Assembly (NCBI GenBank): GCA_030652315.1
Contig: JAUSAX010000060.1
Location: 39,334-103,333 of the forward strand
Source of the DNA: Afipia sp.
GTDB taxonomy: Bacteria > Pseudomonadota > Alphaproteobacteria > Rhizobiales > Xanthobacteraceae
Reading direction: 5' to 3'
Length of the DNA stretch: 64,000 bases
The notes under the pieces: generated by a model
Databases searched by the model: none
Told to the model about the DNA's origin: nothing
What the model saw: only the letters and a program-made list of their open reading frames with translations
Program-made: the position numbers and the translations under genes
Shown: piece after piece, positions 27,203 to 36,354 of the stretch
Layout of the letters: each line of letters opens with the position of its first letter
Numbering within the stretch: the stretch's first letter is position 1

Positions 27203-27976
27203 TCACATCCCGCCTCGGATCAGCATGTAGATCGCGACGCAGGAGATCACACCCACGAAGATATCGTTGAGCAACGTTCGCCTGTCTGCCAGCAAATGCG
27301 CGGACTTCACGCCCGCGAATCCGCCGGCCAGACCCCCAATGATAAAGACTGCGGTCAGCGGCCAATCAATCAGGCCGGAGAAGGCATAGCTCGCTGCTGT
27401 GGTCAGACCGAAGGCCAGCACGGCCACCAGTGAGGAACTCACCGCATAAACCAGAGGCATGTCGGTCGCGAAGACGAGTGCGGGCACAATCAGGAAGCCG
27501 CCGCCGATGCCGAAGAAGCCGGAGAGCATTCCGGTCGCAAGCCCGAGACCGGCGAGCACCGGCGCATTGGCTTTGCTCAACTGCACAAACTGGTTGCCGC
27601 TGTGATCGCGACGCCGTCGCATCAGGACGGCGACCACCAGCATCAACAGCGCAAACATCATCAACAGGCGCTGCCCATCGACCATTTTGCCGACAAGAGA
27701 GCCCAGAAACGCTCCGATCACGCCGGCACCCGCGAGCACCGCCGCGCACCCCCACTTCACCATGCCCGAACGTGCGTGGATGATGAGGTTGAACGCCGCG
27801 CTCGCCGCAACGGCGAGCGAACTGGTGCCGATCGCCACGTGCGCGTTCGGCACGCCGACCAGATAGACCATCAAGGGGACTGCGAGAATCGAACCGCCGC
27901 CACCGACGAGACCTAGCGAAAAGCCGACAAGCGAGCCGGATGCCGCTCCGAGCAAGCCTTGCGCCAAGGACATCAT
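27203..27976 (-). CDS. TauE/SafE-type sulfite/organosulfur exporter family protein
   Basis: A 257-residue membrane protein with about eight hydrophobic segments. It has the two family repeats GFSLGLVGGGGSILAVPLMVYLVGV and GMLSGFFGIGGGFLIVPALVF, with the conserved glycine-rich G-G-G cores. Members export sulfite, sulfoacetate or other small anions. Two adjacent ATGs (27976 and 27973) are possible starts; the frame is open to 28039. It converges on the molybdopterin oxidoreductase gene 21 bases away. The substrate cannot be inferred. Confidence 0.9.
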   Translation of the reverse strand: MMSLAQGLLGAASGSLVGFSLGLVGGGGSILAVPLMVYLVGVPNAHVAIGTSSLAVAASAAFNLIIHARSGMVKWGCAAVLAGAGVIGAFLGSLVGKMVDGQRLLMMFALLMLVVAVLMRRRRDHSGNQFVQLSKANAPVLAGLGLATGMLSGFFGIGGGFLIVPALVFATDMPLVYAVSSSLVAVLAFGLTTAASYAFSGLIDWPLTAVFIIGGLAGGFAGVKSAHLLADRRTLLNDIFVGVISCVAIYMLIRGGM

Positions 27977-28137
27977 GCAAAGAACAACATGCTGGTCGCT
28001 CCTGCCAGCGGTTCGTCCCGCCGTGCTGTTCCGCAGCATGGCACGATTTCAGCGCAGGAACACCGGCAACGGCAGGATTCGGCAGCTTTCAACAGGTCTG
28101 CGAGGTTACGTCGACGCTTGGGATCAGTTGCTGCCCG

Positions 28138-29658
28138 CTACGCGGACGGGCGATTTTCCCAGTACGGATCGCGCAGCTTGCGCTTGAAGATCTTGCCGCT
28201 GGCCTCGCGCGGCAGCGCATCGAGGAAGTTGATGTCTTTCGGCACCTTGAAATTCGCCAGTCGCTTGCGCAGATAGTCCTGCACGTCCTTCGGCGTCAGC
28301 GTGACGCCGATGTCCTGCTCGATGCAGGCGCATAGCCGCTCGCCGAATTCCTCGTCTGGAATGCCGAACACCGCGCAGTCGCGCACGCCGTCCATGCCAA
28401 TCAGGGTGTTCTCGATTTCCGCGGGATAGATGTTGACGCCGCCCGAAATCACCATGTCGCGCTTGCGGTCACACAGGAACAGATAGCCATCCTCGTCGAG
28501 GTAACCGACATCGCCGACGCTGATTAAGCCCTCCCGTCCGGCTTCCTCGCGCGCACCCGCCTTGCGGTGATAATCGAAATCGGGGATCGCGGTCTGCCGC
28601 ATGAAGATCTCGCCGATCTCGTTGACGCCGCAGGGCTCGCCGTTCGGACCGAAAATCTTGACGATGCCGCCTTCGATGGCGCGCCCGACCGTGCCGGGTT
28701 TCGCCAGTGCCTCCTGCGCCGAATGCCAGATGGGAATTCCGGTTTCGGTCGAGCCGAAATACTCGTGAACTACCGGCCCCCACCACGCAATCATCGCCTG
28801 CTTCACCGCGATGGGACAGGAAGCCGCGCCATGCACCACAAAGCTCAGCGACGACAGATCGTAGCGCGTCTTAACTTCGTCCGGCAGCCGCAAAAGCCGC
28901 ACGAACATGGTCGGCACCATATGCATATGAGTGACCTTGTGCCGTTCGATCAACTGCAACAGATCTTCAGGATCGAAACGCGATTCCAGCACGATGGTGC
29001 AGTCGTGGCGGAATGCCAGCATGCCATAGGAGTTTGGCGCCGAATGATACATCGGCCCGTTCATCAGAATGACCTGATCCTCGTTCGGTTTCACGCCATA
29101 GGTAATAGCGCTGACACGTTCGACGGCGATCATTTGCTCGGGCTGCATCGGCAAACGCCGGATGCCCTTCGGCCGGCCTGTGGTGCCGGAGGTGTAGAAC
29201 ATCGGCGATGCACGGCCGGGCACATCCCTTAATGGCGCGTGGCCGTCGCGCCAGGTGTCCCAATCCACAAAGCCATCGGGCACGCGCGCCAACTCAGGCG
29301 AAACGCTGAACGCGTCGGCGATTTCCGGCGGTGTCGTCACCACCAGCAGCGGCAGCCGCTTCGGCAAGCCGTCCTTGATCTGGGGCAGCAGGTCGGCGTG
29401 GCAGACCAGCGCCTGGGCACCGCTGTCGGCCAGGATGTAGGCAACCTCTTCCGCCTTCAGGTGCCAGTTGATCGGCACCACCGGCGAGCCAAGCATCGCA
29501 GCCGCCGATGAAGCTTCGAAGAAGGCGAAATCGTTGCGCAGCATCAAGCCCACGGGCGCACCATCGCGAACGCCGAGCGCCTTGAAGCCGTTCGCCGCGC
29601 GCGCGATGCGCTCTTGAATCTCGGGAGTGCTGATCTGGCGATCGCCGCTGATGATCAT
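28138..29658 (-). CDS. AMP-dependent acyl-CoA synthetase (ANL superfamily)
   Basis: A 506-residue adenylate-forming enzyme that activates a carboxylic acid to its CoA thioester. The P-loop-like motif is FYTSGTTGRPKGIRRLP (about residues 145-161). The motif HEYFGSTETG marks the adenylate site, and GYLFLCDRKRDMVISGGVNIYP with a final EASGKIFKRKLR marks the C-terminal domain and its catalytic Lys. ATG 29658 is chosen because the family N-terminus begins there; the open frame continues upstream into the preceding gene. It follows the LivK-like gene by 67 bases and is probably co-transcribed, so the imported ligand may be the acid it activates. Confidence 0.92.
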   Translation of the reverse strand: MIISGDRQISTPEIQERIARAANGFKALGVRDGAPVGLMLRNDFAFFEASSAAAMLGSPVVPINWHLKAEEVAYILADSGAQALVCHADLLPQIKDGLPKRLPLLVVTTPPEIADAFSVSPELARVPDGFVDWDTWRDGHAPLRDVPGRASPMFYTSGTTGRPKGIRRLPMQPEQMIAVERVSAITYGVKPNEDQVILMNGPMYHSAPNSYGMLAFRHDCTIVLESRFDPEDLLQLIERHKVTHMHMVPTMFVRLLRLPDEVKTRYDLSSLSFVVHGAASCPIAVKQAMIAWWGPVVHEYFGSTETGIPIWHSAQEALAKPGTVGRAIEGGIVKIFGPNGEPCGVNEIGEIFMRQTAIPDFDYHRKAGAREEAGREGLISVGDVGYLDEDGYLFLCDRKRDMVISGGVNIYPAEIENTLIGMDGVRDCAVFGIPDEEFGERLCACIEQDIGVTLTPKDVQDYLRKRLANFKVPKDINFLDALPREASGKIFKRKLRDPYWENRPSA

Positions 29659-29725
29659 GGTGTCGATCCGGTTGGAAGGGACGAGAACGGGCGCGCCGCG
29701 GCATCCGCAGCGCGCCCGCTGTGTA

Positions 29726-30916
29726 TTACTGATCGTCGAGAACCTTGCCGAACCCGACCCAGCTCTTGCCGTCGAAGCGGCGTAACAGCAGTTGCTGGAA
29801 CGGCAGGTAGTCATCGGGACCGGTGTTCACCGTGATGCCGGGTAGCAACAGAGGCAACTGAACGTCCTTGAGCGACGCAGCCTGACGCCTGATGTTCTCG
29901 GCACTGAAATCATCCTTACATGCCTTGAGAACGGCCACCATCAGCTGGGCGTAGTGATATCCGGCAGAATAGTTGGAGTTGTTGAGGTCCGCATTCGGCA
30001 TGTACTGCTTCATGAACGCGAAGTAGTCCTTCACACCGGGATCGTTCGCCCATTGCACGTCGTGGACGTCTTTCTGGTTGCTGGACGAAATCATCCCGAC
30101 GGCATTCTCCAATCCGGCCGGCGCCAGAAACGAGATCGACGCCGCCGAGGTCGGCAGGAACGTCATGTCGGGCTTCCAGCCCAGTTCGGCGATACCCTTG
30201 ATCAACTGCGATGTGAATTTCCCGAGCACCACGCCGTACAGCACGTTGGCCCCTGACGCCTTCAGAGTCGCAAGCTGCGAACTGATGGTCGGCGCACTGG
30301 TTTCATAATTTGCCTCAGCGACGATCATCGTTGCCGCCTTGGCGCCAAGCGCTCGCTTGAAACCATTGACATAGTCGCGGCCGAAATCGTCATTCTGCGC
30401 CAGGATTGCGATCTTGGCATCCGGCTTGGCTTGCAGAATGTGTTTGGCGTAGATGACGCCCTCGGACTCGTAGGCTGCCATGCCTGGCATCGTGTACGGG
30501 AAGTTTTTCGGGTCGGCCCATTTGGTCGCACCGCTCAGCACGAAGAGCTGGGGAATTTTCTTGCCGTTGAGATAGCGGTGCACGGCATTGTTGGTGGCCG
30601 TGCCCAGCGAAGCGAACATCACTTGCACTTCGTCTTGCTCGACCAGCTTGCGCGTATGCTCGACCGTCTTCGGCGGCGAATACGCGTCATCCATGCTGAT
30701 GAACTTCACCTTGCGCCCGTTAATGCCGCCCTCGGCATTCACTTTCTCGAAGTACGCTTCCTGGGTTCGGCCGATAACGCCGAAGCCCGACAGCGGGCCG
30801 CTGTAGGGCAAGGTTTGTCCAATACGGATTTCGCCCTTTGCGTCCGCCAGCGCTTGCGTCAGTCCGCAAGCGGTGAGCGTCATCAACGCAATCGCGCGCA
30901 ATGGTCCGGCTCTCAT
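29726..30916 (-). CDS. Branched-chain amino acid-type ABC transporter binding protein
   Basis: A 396-residue periplasmic binding protein with a signal peptide ending near TQALADA. The pattern EIRIGQTLPYSGPLSGFGVIGRT, GGINGRKVKFISMDDAYSPPKTVEHTRKLVEQDEV and FVLSGATKWADPKNFPYTMP fits the peripla_BP_6 group that often binds aromatic or fatty acids. It is upstream of the acyl-CoA synthetase gene in the same direction. Together they suggest an uptake-and-activation unit for a carboxylic acid, although permease and ATPase genes are missing here. The ligand is inference only. Confidence 0.9.
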   Translation of the reverse strand: MRAGPLRAIALMTLTACGLTQALADAKGEIRIGQTLPYSGPLSGFGVIGRTQEAYFEKVNAEGGINGRKVKFISMDDAYSPPKTVEHTRKLVEQDEVQVMFASLGTATNNAVHRYLNGKKIPQLFVLSGATKWADPKNFPYTMPGMAAYESEGVIYAKHILQAKPDAKIAILAQNDDFGRDYVNGFKRALGAKAATMIVAEANYETSAPTISSQLATLKASGANVLYGVVLGKFTSQLIKGIAELGWKPDMTFLPTSAASISFLAPAGLENAVGMISSSNQKDVHDVQWANDPGVKDYFAFMKQYMPNADLNNSNYSAGYHYAQLMVAVLKACKDDFSAENIRRQAASLKDVQLPLLLPGITVNTGPDDYLPFQQLLLRRFDGKSWVGFGKVLDDQ

Positions 30917-30977
30917 GATTCTCTCCCTGGTTGATTGATATTATCGGACGGCGCTTATGCGCGTGCCCGCCACGCGT

Positions 30978-31958
30978 TCAGGCGCTCGCGCGCCTTGCGA
31001 AATCGCCACTGGCTTCAGCGAACTCCGCCTTCAGACGCTCGACCAGTTCGGCCACCGGCGGCACGTCGGTGATCTGTCCGATACCCTGTCCAGAACCCCA
31101 GATGTCGCGCCAGGCTTTGACCTTCATGTTGCCGCCCGAACCGAAATTCATCTTGGTCTTGTCGGCGACCGGAAGATTGTCAGGATCAAGCCCAGCAGCC
31201 GCGATCGACGGGCCGAGATAGTTGCCGTGAACACCCGTGAACAAGTTGGTGTAGACCGTGTCATGGGCGGCGTAATCGGTCAGCGCCTTCTTGTAGGCCG
31301 GATCGGCATTAGCCTCGACGGTGGCGATGAAGCGCGTGCCCATGTACGCCATGTCAGCGCCGAGCGCGAGCGCGGACGCAATGCCCCAGCCGTCAGAGAT
31401 CGCACCCGACAGCAGAATGGTGCCCTTGAACCACTGCTTCACTTCACGCACCAGCGCGAAGGGAGACAGCGTTCCGGCATGACCACCCGCGCCGGCGCAG
31501 ACCAGAATGAGACCGTCAACACCCTGCTCGGCCGCCTTGCGCGCATGCTTCACATTGATCACGTCGTGGAACACCACGCCGCCATAGGAATGCGCAGCAT
31601 CGACAATCTCGGACGGCGGACGCAGCGAGGTGATGATGATCGGAACCTTATGCTTGGTGCAAGTCTCCATGTCCTGCATCAGGCGATCGTTGGAGGCATG
31701 GCAGATCTGGTTGACCGCGTAGGGCGCAACCTTCTTGTCCGGATTCTGCGCCTGATATTCACCGAGTTCATCCTCGATCTGCGTCAGCCACTCGCCGAGC
31801 TTTTCGACCGGCCGCGCATTCAACGCCGGGAACGAACCAACAATGCCGGCCTTGCATTGCGCGATGACGAGTTCGGGACCCGACACGATAAAGAGCGGCG
31901 ACCCGAGAACGGGCAGTTCAAGCGTACCGGTGAGCGAAGCGGGAAGCGGCATCGTCAT
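30978..31958 (-). CDS. Nitronate monooxygenase / 2-nitropropane dioxygenase-like flavoprotein
   Basis: A 326-residue FMN-dependent TIM-barrel protein. Family features include LGSPLFIVSGPELVIAQCKAGIVGSFPAL at the N-terminus and VDGLILVCAGAGGHAG, the phosphate-binding glycine-rich stretch with a His. ISDGWGIASALALGADMAYMGTRF is the second flavin-binding block. The reaction in known members is oxidation of nitronates, but many act as general flavin oxidoreductases. It diverges from a LysR-type regulator with 93 bases between, the classical layout of regulator and target. Confidence 0.92.
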   Translation of the reverse strand: MTMPLPASLTGTLELPVLGSPLFIVSGPELVIAQCKAGIVGSFPALNARPVEKLGEWLTQIEDELGEYQAQNPDKKVAPYAVNQICHASNDRLMQDMETCTKHKVPIIITSLRPPSEIVDAAHSYGGVVFHDVINVKHARKAAEQGVDGLILVCAGAGGHAGTLSPFALVREVKQWFKGTILLSGAISDGWGIASALALGADMAYMGTRFIATVEANADPAYKKALTDYAAHDTVYTNLFTGVHGNYLGPSIAAAGLDPDNLPVADKTKMNFGSGGNMKVKAWRDIWGSGQGIGQITDVPPVAELVERLKAEFAEASGDFARRASA

Positions 31959-32018
31959 ATTTTCCTATGCTGAATGTGAGCGACGATAACATCTTGACCC
32001 GCCCCCCAAATCTCCAAT

Positions 32019-32050
32019 ATTGAACAGTTGCTGCATCAGGATTGAACAGT
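32019..32050. promoter_or_regulatory. Paired direct repeats between divergent nitronate monooxygenase and LysR genes
   Basis: ATTGAACAGT occurs twice, at 32019-32028 and 32041-32050, spaced 22 bases start to start, which is two helical turns. They lie between the divergent genes, with the second copy just before the LysR start codon. The spacing and place fit an operator for the LysR protein or another regulator; the assignment is inference. Confidence 0.45.
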
Positions 32051-32051
32051 G

Positions 32052-32951
32052 ATGGATTGGGATCTTTGCCGGACTTTCATCGCCGTCGCTGAATCCGGCA
32101 GCTATCTTGGCGCCGCGCGACGACTGCGCTCGAGTCATCCCACTGTCGGACGCGAAATCGCCGCGCTGGAAGCCCAACTCGGGACCAAACTGTTCGTTCG
32201 CTCCAATGACGGCCTGGTGCTGACGGCGCAGGGGCGCCGCTTCCACGAGCATACCGGGGCGATGGAGGCGGCCGCGTTGCGGGCCGAAGCCGCAGTCTCC
32301 GCTACGGGCACGAAAGCGCGAGGGCTGGTCAAGTTCTCGATCGGACCGACGCTGGCCGCCTATTGGCTGATGCCGCATATGGCGTCATTCATCGAGACCC
32401 ATCCCGATGTCCAGATCGAGTTTGTCACCCACCCGTTTCCGGTGAGCGTGCGCAAGCGCGAGGCGGATATCGTGTTGCGCATCTATCAAAGCGGCGACGA
32501 AAATCTCGTTGGCCGCAAGATCGCACGCCTCGGCGTCGGCTTCTATGCTTCGCGCGACTATGCCGCCCGCCGTCCGCTGCCCGCGCACCGCGAGGACTGG
32601 AAGCACCACAACATCGTCGGCTTCGCGGACCGGGCCTCGAACGCCGAACTCGGACGCTGGAGCGATCATGTCGCGCGGCAGGCCTCCGTGGTGATGCGCT
32701 GCTCATCGCAAGCTGACATGCTGGCTGCCGTCCGCGCCGGAATCGGCATTTGTGCGATGTCCTGCATCGTCGGCGATGCGCATGATGACCTGATCCGCGT
32801 CGCGCCGCAAAAGCTGGCCGGCATTTCCGACATCTGGTTGCTGGCACATCCAGACCTGATCGACCTGCCGCCGGTCCGCGCCGTGATCAATTTCGTCACG
32901 CAGCGCTCCCGTGCCGATCGCGAGATTCTCAGTGGCGCCGCGAAGGCGTGA
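32052..32951 (+). CDS. LysR-type transcriptional regulator
   Basis: A 299-residue regulator. The N-terminal winged helix-turn-helix is clear: DLCRTFIAVAESGSYLGAARRLRSSHPTVGREIAALEAQLGTKLFVRSNDGLVLT. An effector-binding domain follows, starting around residue 90 (GLVKFSIGPTLAAYWLMPHMASF). ATG 32052 is chosen, with GTG 32049 directly before it as a possible alternative. It diverges from the nitronate monooxygenase gene and probably controls it. The zinc-binding dehydrogenase gene lies downstream, 173 bases later on the same strand. Confidence 0.92.
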   Translation: MDWDLCRTFIAVAESGSYLGAARRLRSSHPTVGREIAALEAQLGTKLFVRSNDGLVLTAQGRRFHEHTGAMEAAALRAEAAVSATGTKARGLVKFSIGPTLAAYWLMPHMASFIETHPDVQIEFVTHPFPVSVRKREADIVLRIYQSGDENLVGRKIARLGVGFYASRDYAARRPLPAHREDWKHHNIVGFADRASNAELGRWSDHVARQASVVMRCSSQADMLAAVRAGIGICAMSCIVGDAHDDLIRVAPQKLAGISDIWLLAHPDLIDLPPVRAVINFVTQRSRADREILSGAAKA

Positions 32952-33124
32952 AACGCACCGCGCGACGTGCGCGGCAGACGGAAATCCGGCAAGTCAATTA
33001 TTTATATTTGAACCGCCGCATTGCCTGCGAGCTTCAATCCAGCGCAAAGTGTGTCCTCTGCCGCCAACGTGCGGCTACAGCACGCGTTCACAAGCAAGAA
33101 TGTAAATTGTCACGGGAGATCACA

Positions 33125-34255
33125 ATGGGTTTCGAGGGACTTCAGCTTCGCTCCTTGATCAAGAAGAGCGGCGAACTCGAACTGTCGCTGGCCAAGATCA
33201 AAATTCCCGAGCCGGCCGCCGACGAAGTCATCGTCCGGGTCGAAGGCTCGCCGATCAATCCATCCGATCTTGGCCTCCTTCTGGGAGCCGCCGATATGAC
33301 GACCGCGAAATCATCCGGCACCGGCGACAGCATCGTTGTGACCGCAGCGGTCCCGGAGCCGTTGATGCGGGCGATGGCGGGCCGCCTCGATGAATCGATG
33401 CCGGTCGGAAATGAAGGCGCCGGTATTGTCGTCGCAGCCGGAAGTTCCAGCAGAGCCCAGTCGATGATGGGCAAGATGGTCGCCATGATCGGCGGCGCCA
33501 TGTATGCGCAGTACCGCTGCATCAAGGCCGCCGACTGCCTCGTGCTTCCCGATGAAACGACAGCCGCGGAAGGCGCTTCGTGCTTCGTCAATCCGCTGAC
33601 ATCACTGGGCATGACCGAGACCATGCGGCGAGAGGGACACAAGGCGCTTGTGCACACCGCCGCGGCGTCAAATCTCGGCCAGATGCTCAACAAGATTTGC
33701 CTCAAGGACGGGATCGGTCTCGTCAATATCGTGCGCAATGCGGAGCAGGCAGAAATTCTCCGCAAGATCGGCGCGACCTACGTCTGCGATTCCACCAGTG
33801 CAACTTTCATGGACGATCTGACGCAAGCATTGGTGGCGACAGGCGCGACACTGGCATTCGACGCCATCGGCGGCGGCAAGCTGGCTGGGCAGATCCTGAC
33901 CTGCATGGAGGCGGCCGCCAACAAGACCGCCAAGGTCTACAGCCGATATGGCTCGACCGTTCACAAGCAGGTTTACATTTACGGCGGCCTCGATACGCGC
34001 CCGACAGAAATCAACCGAAGCTTCGGGATGGCCTGGGGCGTCGGCGGCTGGCTGCTGTTCCCGTTTTTGCAAAAAATAGGCCCCGCGGAAGCGCAGAAGT
34101 TGCGCGAACGTGTTGCCGCCGAACTCAAGACCACCTTCGCCAGCCATTACACGCAGATCGTGTCGTTGCAGGAGGCGTTGCAGCTCTCAAACATCGCCGC
34201 CTACGGCAAGCGGGCGACGGGCGAGAAGTTTCTTATCAACCCGAACAAGGTTTGA
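33125..34255 (+). CDS. MDR-family zinc-binding dehydrogenase-like oxidoreductase
   Basis: A 376-residue medium-chain dehydrogenase/reductase. The substrate domain begins LQLRSLIKKSGELELSLAKIKIPEPAADEVIVRVEGSPINPSDLG, as in quinone oxidoreductase-type members. The mid region VHTAAASNLGQMLNKICLKDGIGLVNIVRNAEQAEIL carries the nucleotide-binding turn. No set of structural zinc cysteines is visible, so it may be a zinc-free member despite the usual name. ATG 33125 lies behind GGGAGA; the frame is open upstream to 32948 and overlaps the LysR stop, but that stretch is not family-like. The substrate is unknown. Confidence 0.88.
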   Translation: MGFEGLQLRSLIKKSGELELSLAKIKIPEPAADEVIVRVEGSPINPSDLGLLLGAADMTTAKSSGTGDSIVVTAAVPEPLMRAMAGRLDESMPVGNEGAGIVVAAGSSSRAQSMMGKMVAMIGGAMYAQYRCIKAADCLVLPDETTAAEGASCFVNPLTSLGMTETMRREGHKALVHTAAASNLGQMLNKICLKDGIGLVNIVRNAEQAEILRKIGATYVCDSTSATFMDDLTQALVATGATLAFDAIGGGKLAGQILTCMEAAANKTAKVYSRYGSTVHKQVYIYGGLDTRPTEINRSFGMAWGVGGWLLFPFLQKIGPAEAQKLRERVAAELKTTFASHYTQIVSLQEALQLSNIAAYGKRATGEKFLINPNKV

Positions 34256-34313
34256 TTGGACGCCCACCGCCGAAGGCGGATTGATCGATCCGCTCCTGTA
34301 AGAAAAGCTCAAC

Positions 34314-34340
34314 AAAAAAGGCCCCGGGTAACCCGGGGCC
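34314..34340 (-). terminator. Intrinsic terminator for the outer membrane protein gene
   Basis: A perfect GC-rich hairpin (GGCCCCGGGT with complement ACCCGGGGCC) at 34320-34340 is followed on the minus strand by a run of six T (A-run at 34314-34319). It lies 24 bases past the stop of the outer membrane protein gene and is also placed between convergent genes. Confidence 0.9.
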
Positions 34341-34364
34341 TTAAGTTTGTCTGGAGAAAACTTA

Positions 34365-35099
34365 TTAGTACTTCGCGACGACCGGGCCACCCCAGTTGAA
34401 GCGATAGTTGACGCCAACCTTCACAGTGTGGAGGTCGTCCTTGTAGCTGAGAGCCCGCGCGACGGGGCCGGCAGTCGTGAAGGCAACATTGGTGGTGTCG
34501 AAGTTGTAGTACTGGTACTCAACCTTCGCCGACCATGCGGGGGCGAACATGTATTCCAGACCGCCACCGACAGTGTAGCCGGTCGATTCGCGGCTGGCGA
34601 CGGCCGGCAGGAAGCCAGCGGTTGCAGCAAGGCCGTTGTCGTCACGGAACGCGACACCGCCCTTGGCGTAGATCAGGCCCGGACCCCAGGTGTAGCCGAG
34701 GCGGCCGGTGATCGAAGCGAGCCAATCCGAACGATCACGGAACGAGTCGATGCCGTTGCTGAAGGTGCGGTCGCTGCCCGAGAGGCCGGAGATCTGGCCT
34801 TCGATACCAACCAGCCAGTTCGGAGCGAACTGGTAGTCAGCGCCGAGCTGGCCGCCGCCGAGGAACGCTGCTTCACGGTTGCTGCCGGTCAGGCCGGGGA
34901 GCGTGGTTGCGTACCCGTTGTCACCGCCGAAAGCGGCGCCGATGTGCGCACCGACGTAAATGCCGGTCCAATTGAAAATCGGCGCAGGAGCGTAAACCGG
35001 CGCCTTGGTGTAGGTGCGGGCCGGCAGATCAGCGGCGAACGACGCCGTGGAAGCCAGAACAGCAGCCGAGAAAGCGAGCAGTGCGGAACGATAACCCAT
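34365..35099 (-). CDS. Outer membrane beta-barrel protein (Omp25/31-like porin family)
   Basis: A 244-residue exported protein with a signal peptide ending SFAADLPARTY near residue 23. It then shows FNWTGIYVGAHIGAAFGG, the standard opening of alphaproteobacterial Omp25/Omp31/RopB-like barrels. Alternating aromatic-Gly strands follow, and it ends KVGVNYRFNWGGPVVAKY, close to the usual C-terminal aromatic barrel signature. ATG 35099 follows GGGGAGA. It has a strong terminator and no partner, so it is probably a well-expressed single gene. It borders the glycan island. Confidence 0.93.
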   Translation of the reverse strand: MGYRSALLAFSAAVLASTASFAADLPARTYTKAPVYAPAPIFNWTGIYVGAHIGAAFGGDNGYATTLPGLTGSNREAAFLGGGQLGADYQFAPNWLVGIEGQISGLSGSDRTFSNGIDSFRDRSDWLASITGRLGYTWGPGLIYAKGGVAFRDDNGLAATAGFLPAVASRESTGYTVGGGLEYMFAPAWSAKVEYQYYNFDTTNVAFTTAGPVARALSYKDDLHTVKVGVNYRFNWGGPVVAKY

Positions 35100-35455
35100 C
35101 TCTATATCTCCCCATGTTGAGTTGGGCGGACCCTATCGGCGCCCCAGTTAACGAGAAATGGACGACGGGCCCAATCGGTTCCTTCTGTTGGCCTCACAAG
35201 AGGCATTCTCGTCCAGCGTGACAAAAAAGAGACTCCGGCGGCCGATTCCGAAAGGAACCGTTAAGCATAACGTGGGGCGCACCGCGTCCGTGATGGCCTG
35301 CACCAGGATTTTTCGCAGCCGGCGACCTTCGAGCAGGAAACAGACGAGCGGCATCAATCCCGGGGATTCAGCGCCGACCCGTGCGCCTCGTGATACGACG
35401 CTGCAAAGCCTGCCGCGATACGCGTCGCGCACGAACTTCGAACCGAGCAGATCGC
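35100..35455. other. Gene-free region upstream of the outer membrane protein gene
   Basis: 356 bases without a convincing gene. The first part must hold the promoter and leader of the outer membrane protein gene. Reading frames exist on both strands (35148-35459 minus, 35158-35463 plus) but show no family likeness or ribosome-binding site and exclude one another. It marks the left border where the DNA turns AT-richer. Confidence 0.6.
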
Positions 35456-36213
35456 TCATCTAAACCCTAGAGCCGTCCAACAATCTCCATACACATCTAT
35501 GACTGATGATCCTAACTCTGAGTCAGCCTTCAGAAGGCCGCGATGAAACGTCGCCTTGAATTGCTGGCGCCGTTTGCGCTGATAGCTTGGTCGACACAAG
35601 AACAGCTTGTTCGGCATCAGTGCGAACGGCACGAGGTTGTCCCAAATTCGAGTAAATTCAAACAAACCACTTATGACCCCTGTCCAGGAGGGGTTCATAA
35701 TGTCGTCCAAACAACACATCCCCTCATCTGTAAGAAACTCGTTTGCTATCTCCAGATCATTGAAGGTCAGTGCCCGGGTATGACCGCCATCGATCGAGAA
35801 GAACCGCAGCGGTTTATCGAAGATCCTGCTGTCTCGGATTCTTTCCGAAGACATGGAAATTGTTTTTACATTTGAGTTAGGCGCGAACCGGGCAAGGTTC
35901 GAGAGAAACATGGGTTTGTTTCCACTACCAGATCCGTCGACGTTCAGATGCTGCTGCTCGAAGAGATCAATAGCTTAGAGCGTCTCGCTGCTTCGTGATC
36001 CATACGCGAGCAGCATGAACGATTGCCGTGAAAAACCCCGATCTCTGCGATGTCGCCAGGAATGCGCTCTTCATTTTGTATCCGCAAACATTCCAATATG
36101 CCCAGGCCGTCGGAGTAATTGAGCCAACCTTGCACATCGGTGGTACGCAAATAAGCAATCGCATCTGGGAGAAACAAGCTGGCCTGACCATTCATAATTC
36201 TTCTCATTCGCAC
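35456..36213 (-). pseudogene. Broken class I SAM-dependent methyltransferase gene
   Basis: Two minus-strand frames together make one methyltransferase. The first (36213 to about 36020) ends GDIAEIGVFHG, the SAM-binding loop. The second gives FMLLAYGSRSSETL, then AIDLFEQQHLNVDGSGSGNKP, then FFSIDGGHTRALTFNDLEIA and LDDIMNPSWTGVISGLF, typical of the TylF-like / Methyltransf_24 group. One base is missing between 36022 and 36023, where AA-T would read AAx-TCG (Lys-Ser). In addition a TAA stop stands at 35975-35977 where a Leu codon (TTA) is expected. The gene is thus doubly disabled. It is divergent from the pyruvyl transferase fusion and probably once methylated a surface sugar. Confidence 0.8.
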
Positions 36214-36354
36214 GAGGCGCCAAGTAATCGAAAGACAGAACAGTTAGCGCATCTTTGCGTCAATACGAATTTGTGCAAGGGTAAGGATACTCAGATCCTT
36301 CCATGGGACTAGGGCGTTCGCGGCGCGCTCAACGCTGATCGGGGCACACAAAAG

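Noticed and set aside
35440..35460. TTCGAACC-like bases as a possible copy of the tRNA-Ser 3' end (att site)
   Set aside because: Only about eight bases match the T-loop, which is too little to call an attachment repeat.
35148..35463. Overlapping frames of about 100 codons on both strands
   Set aside because: They exclude each other, lack ribosome-binding sites and family likeness, and lie in the promoter region of the outer membrane protein gene.
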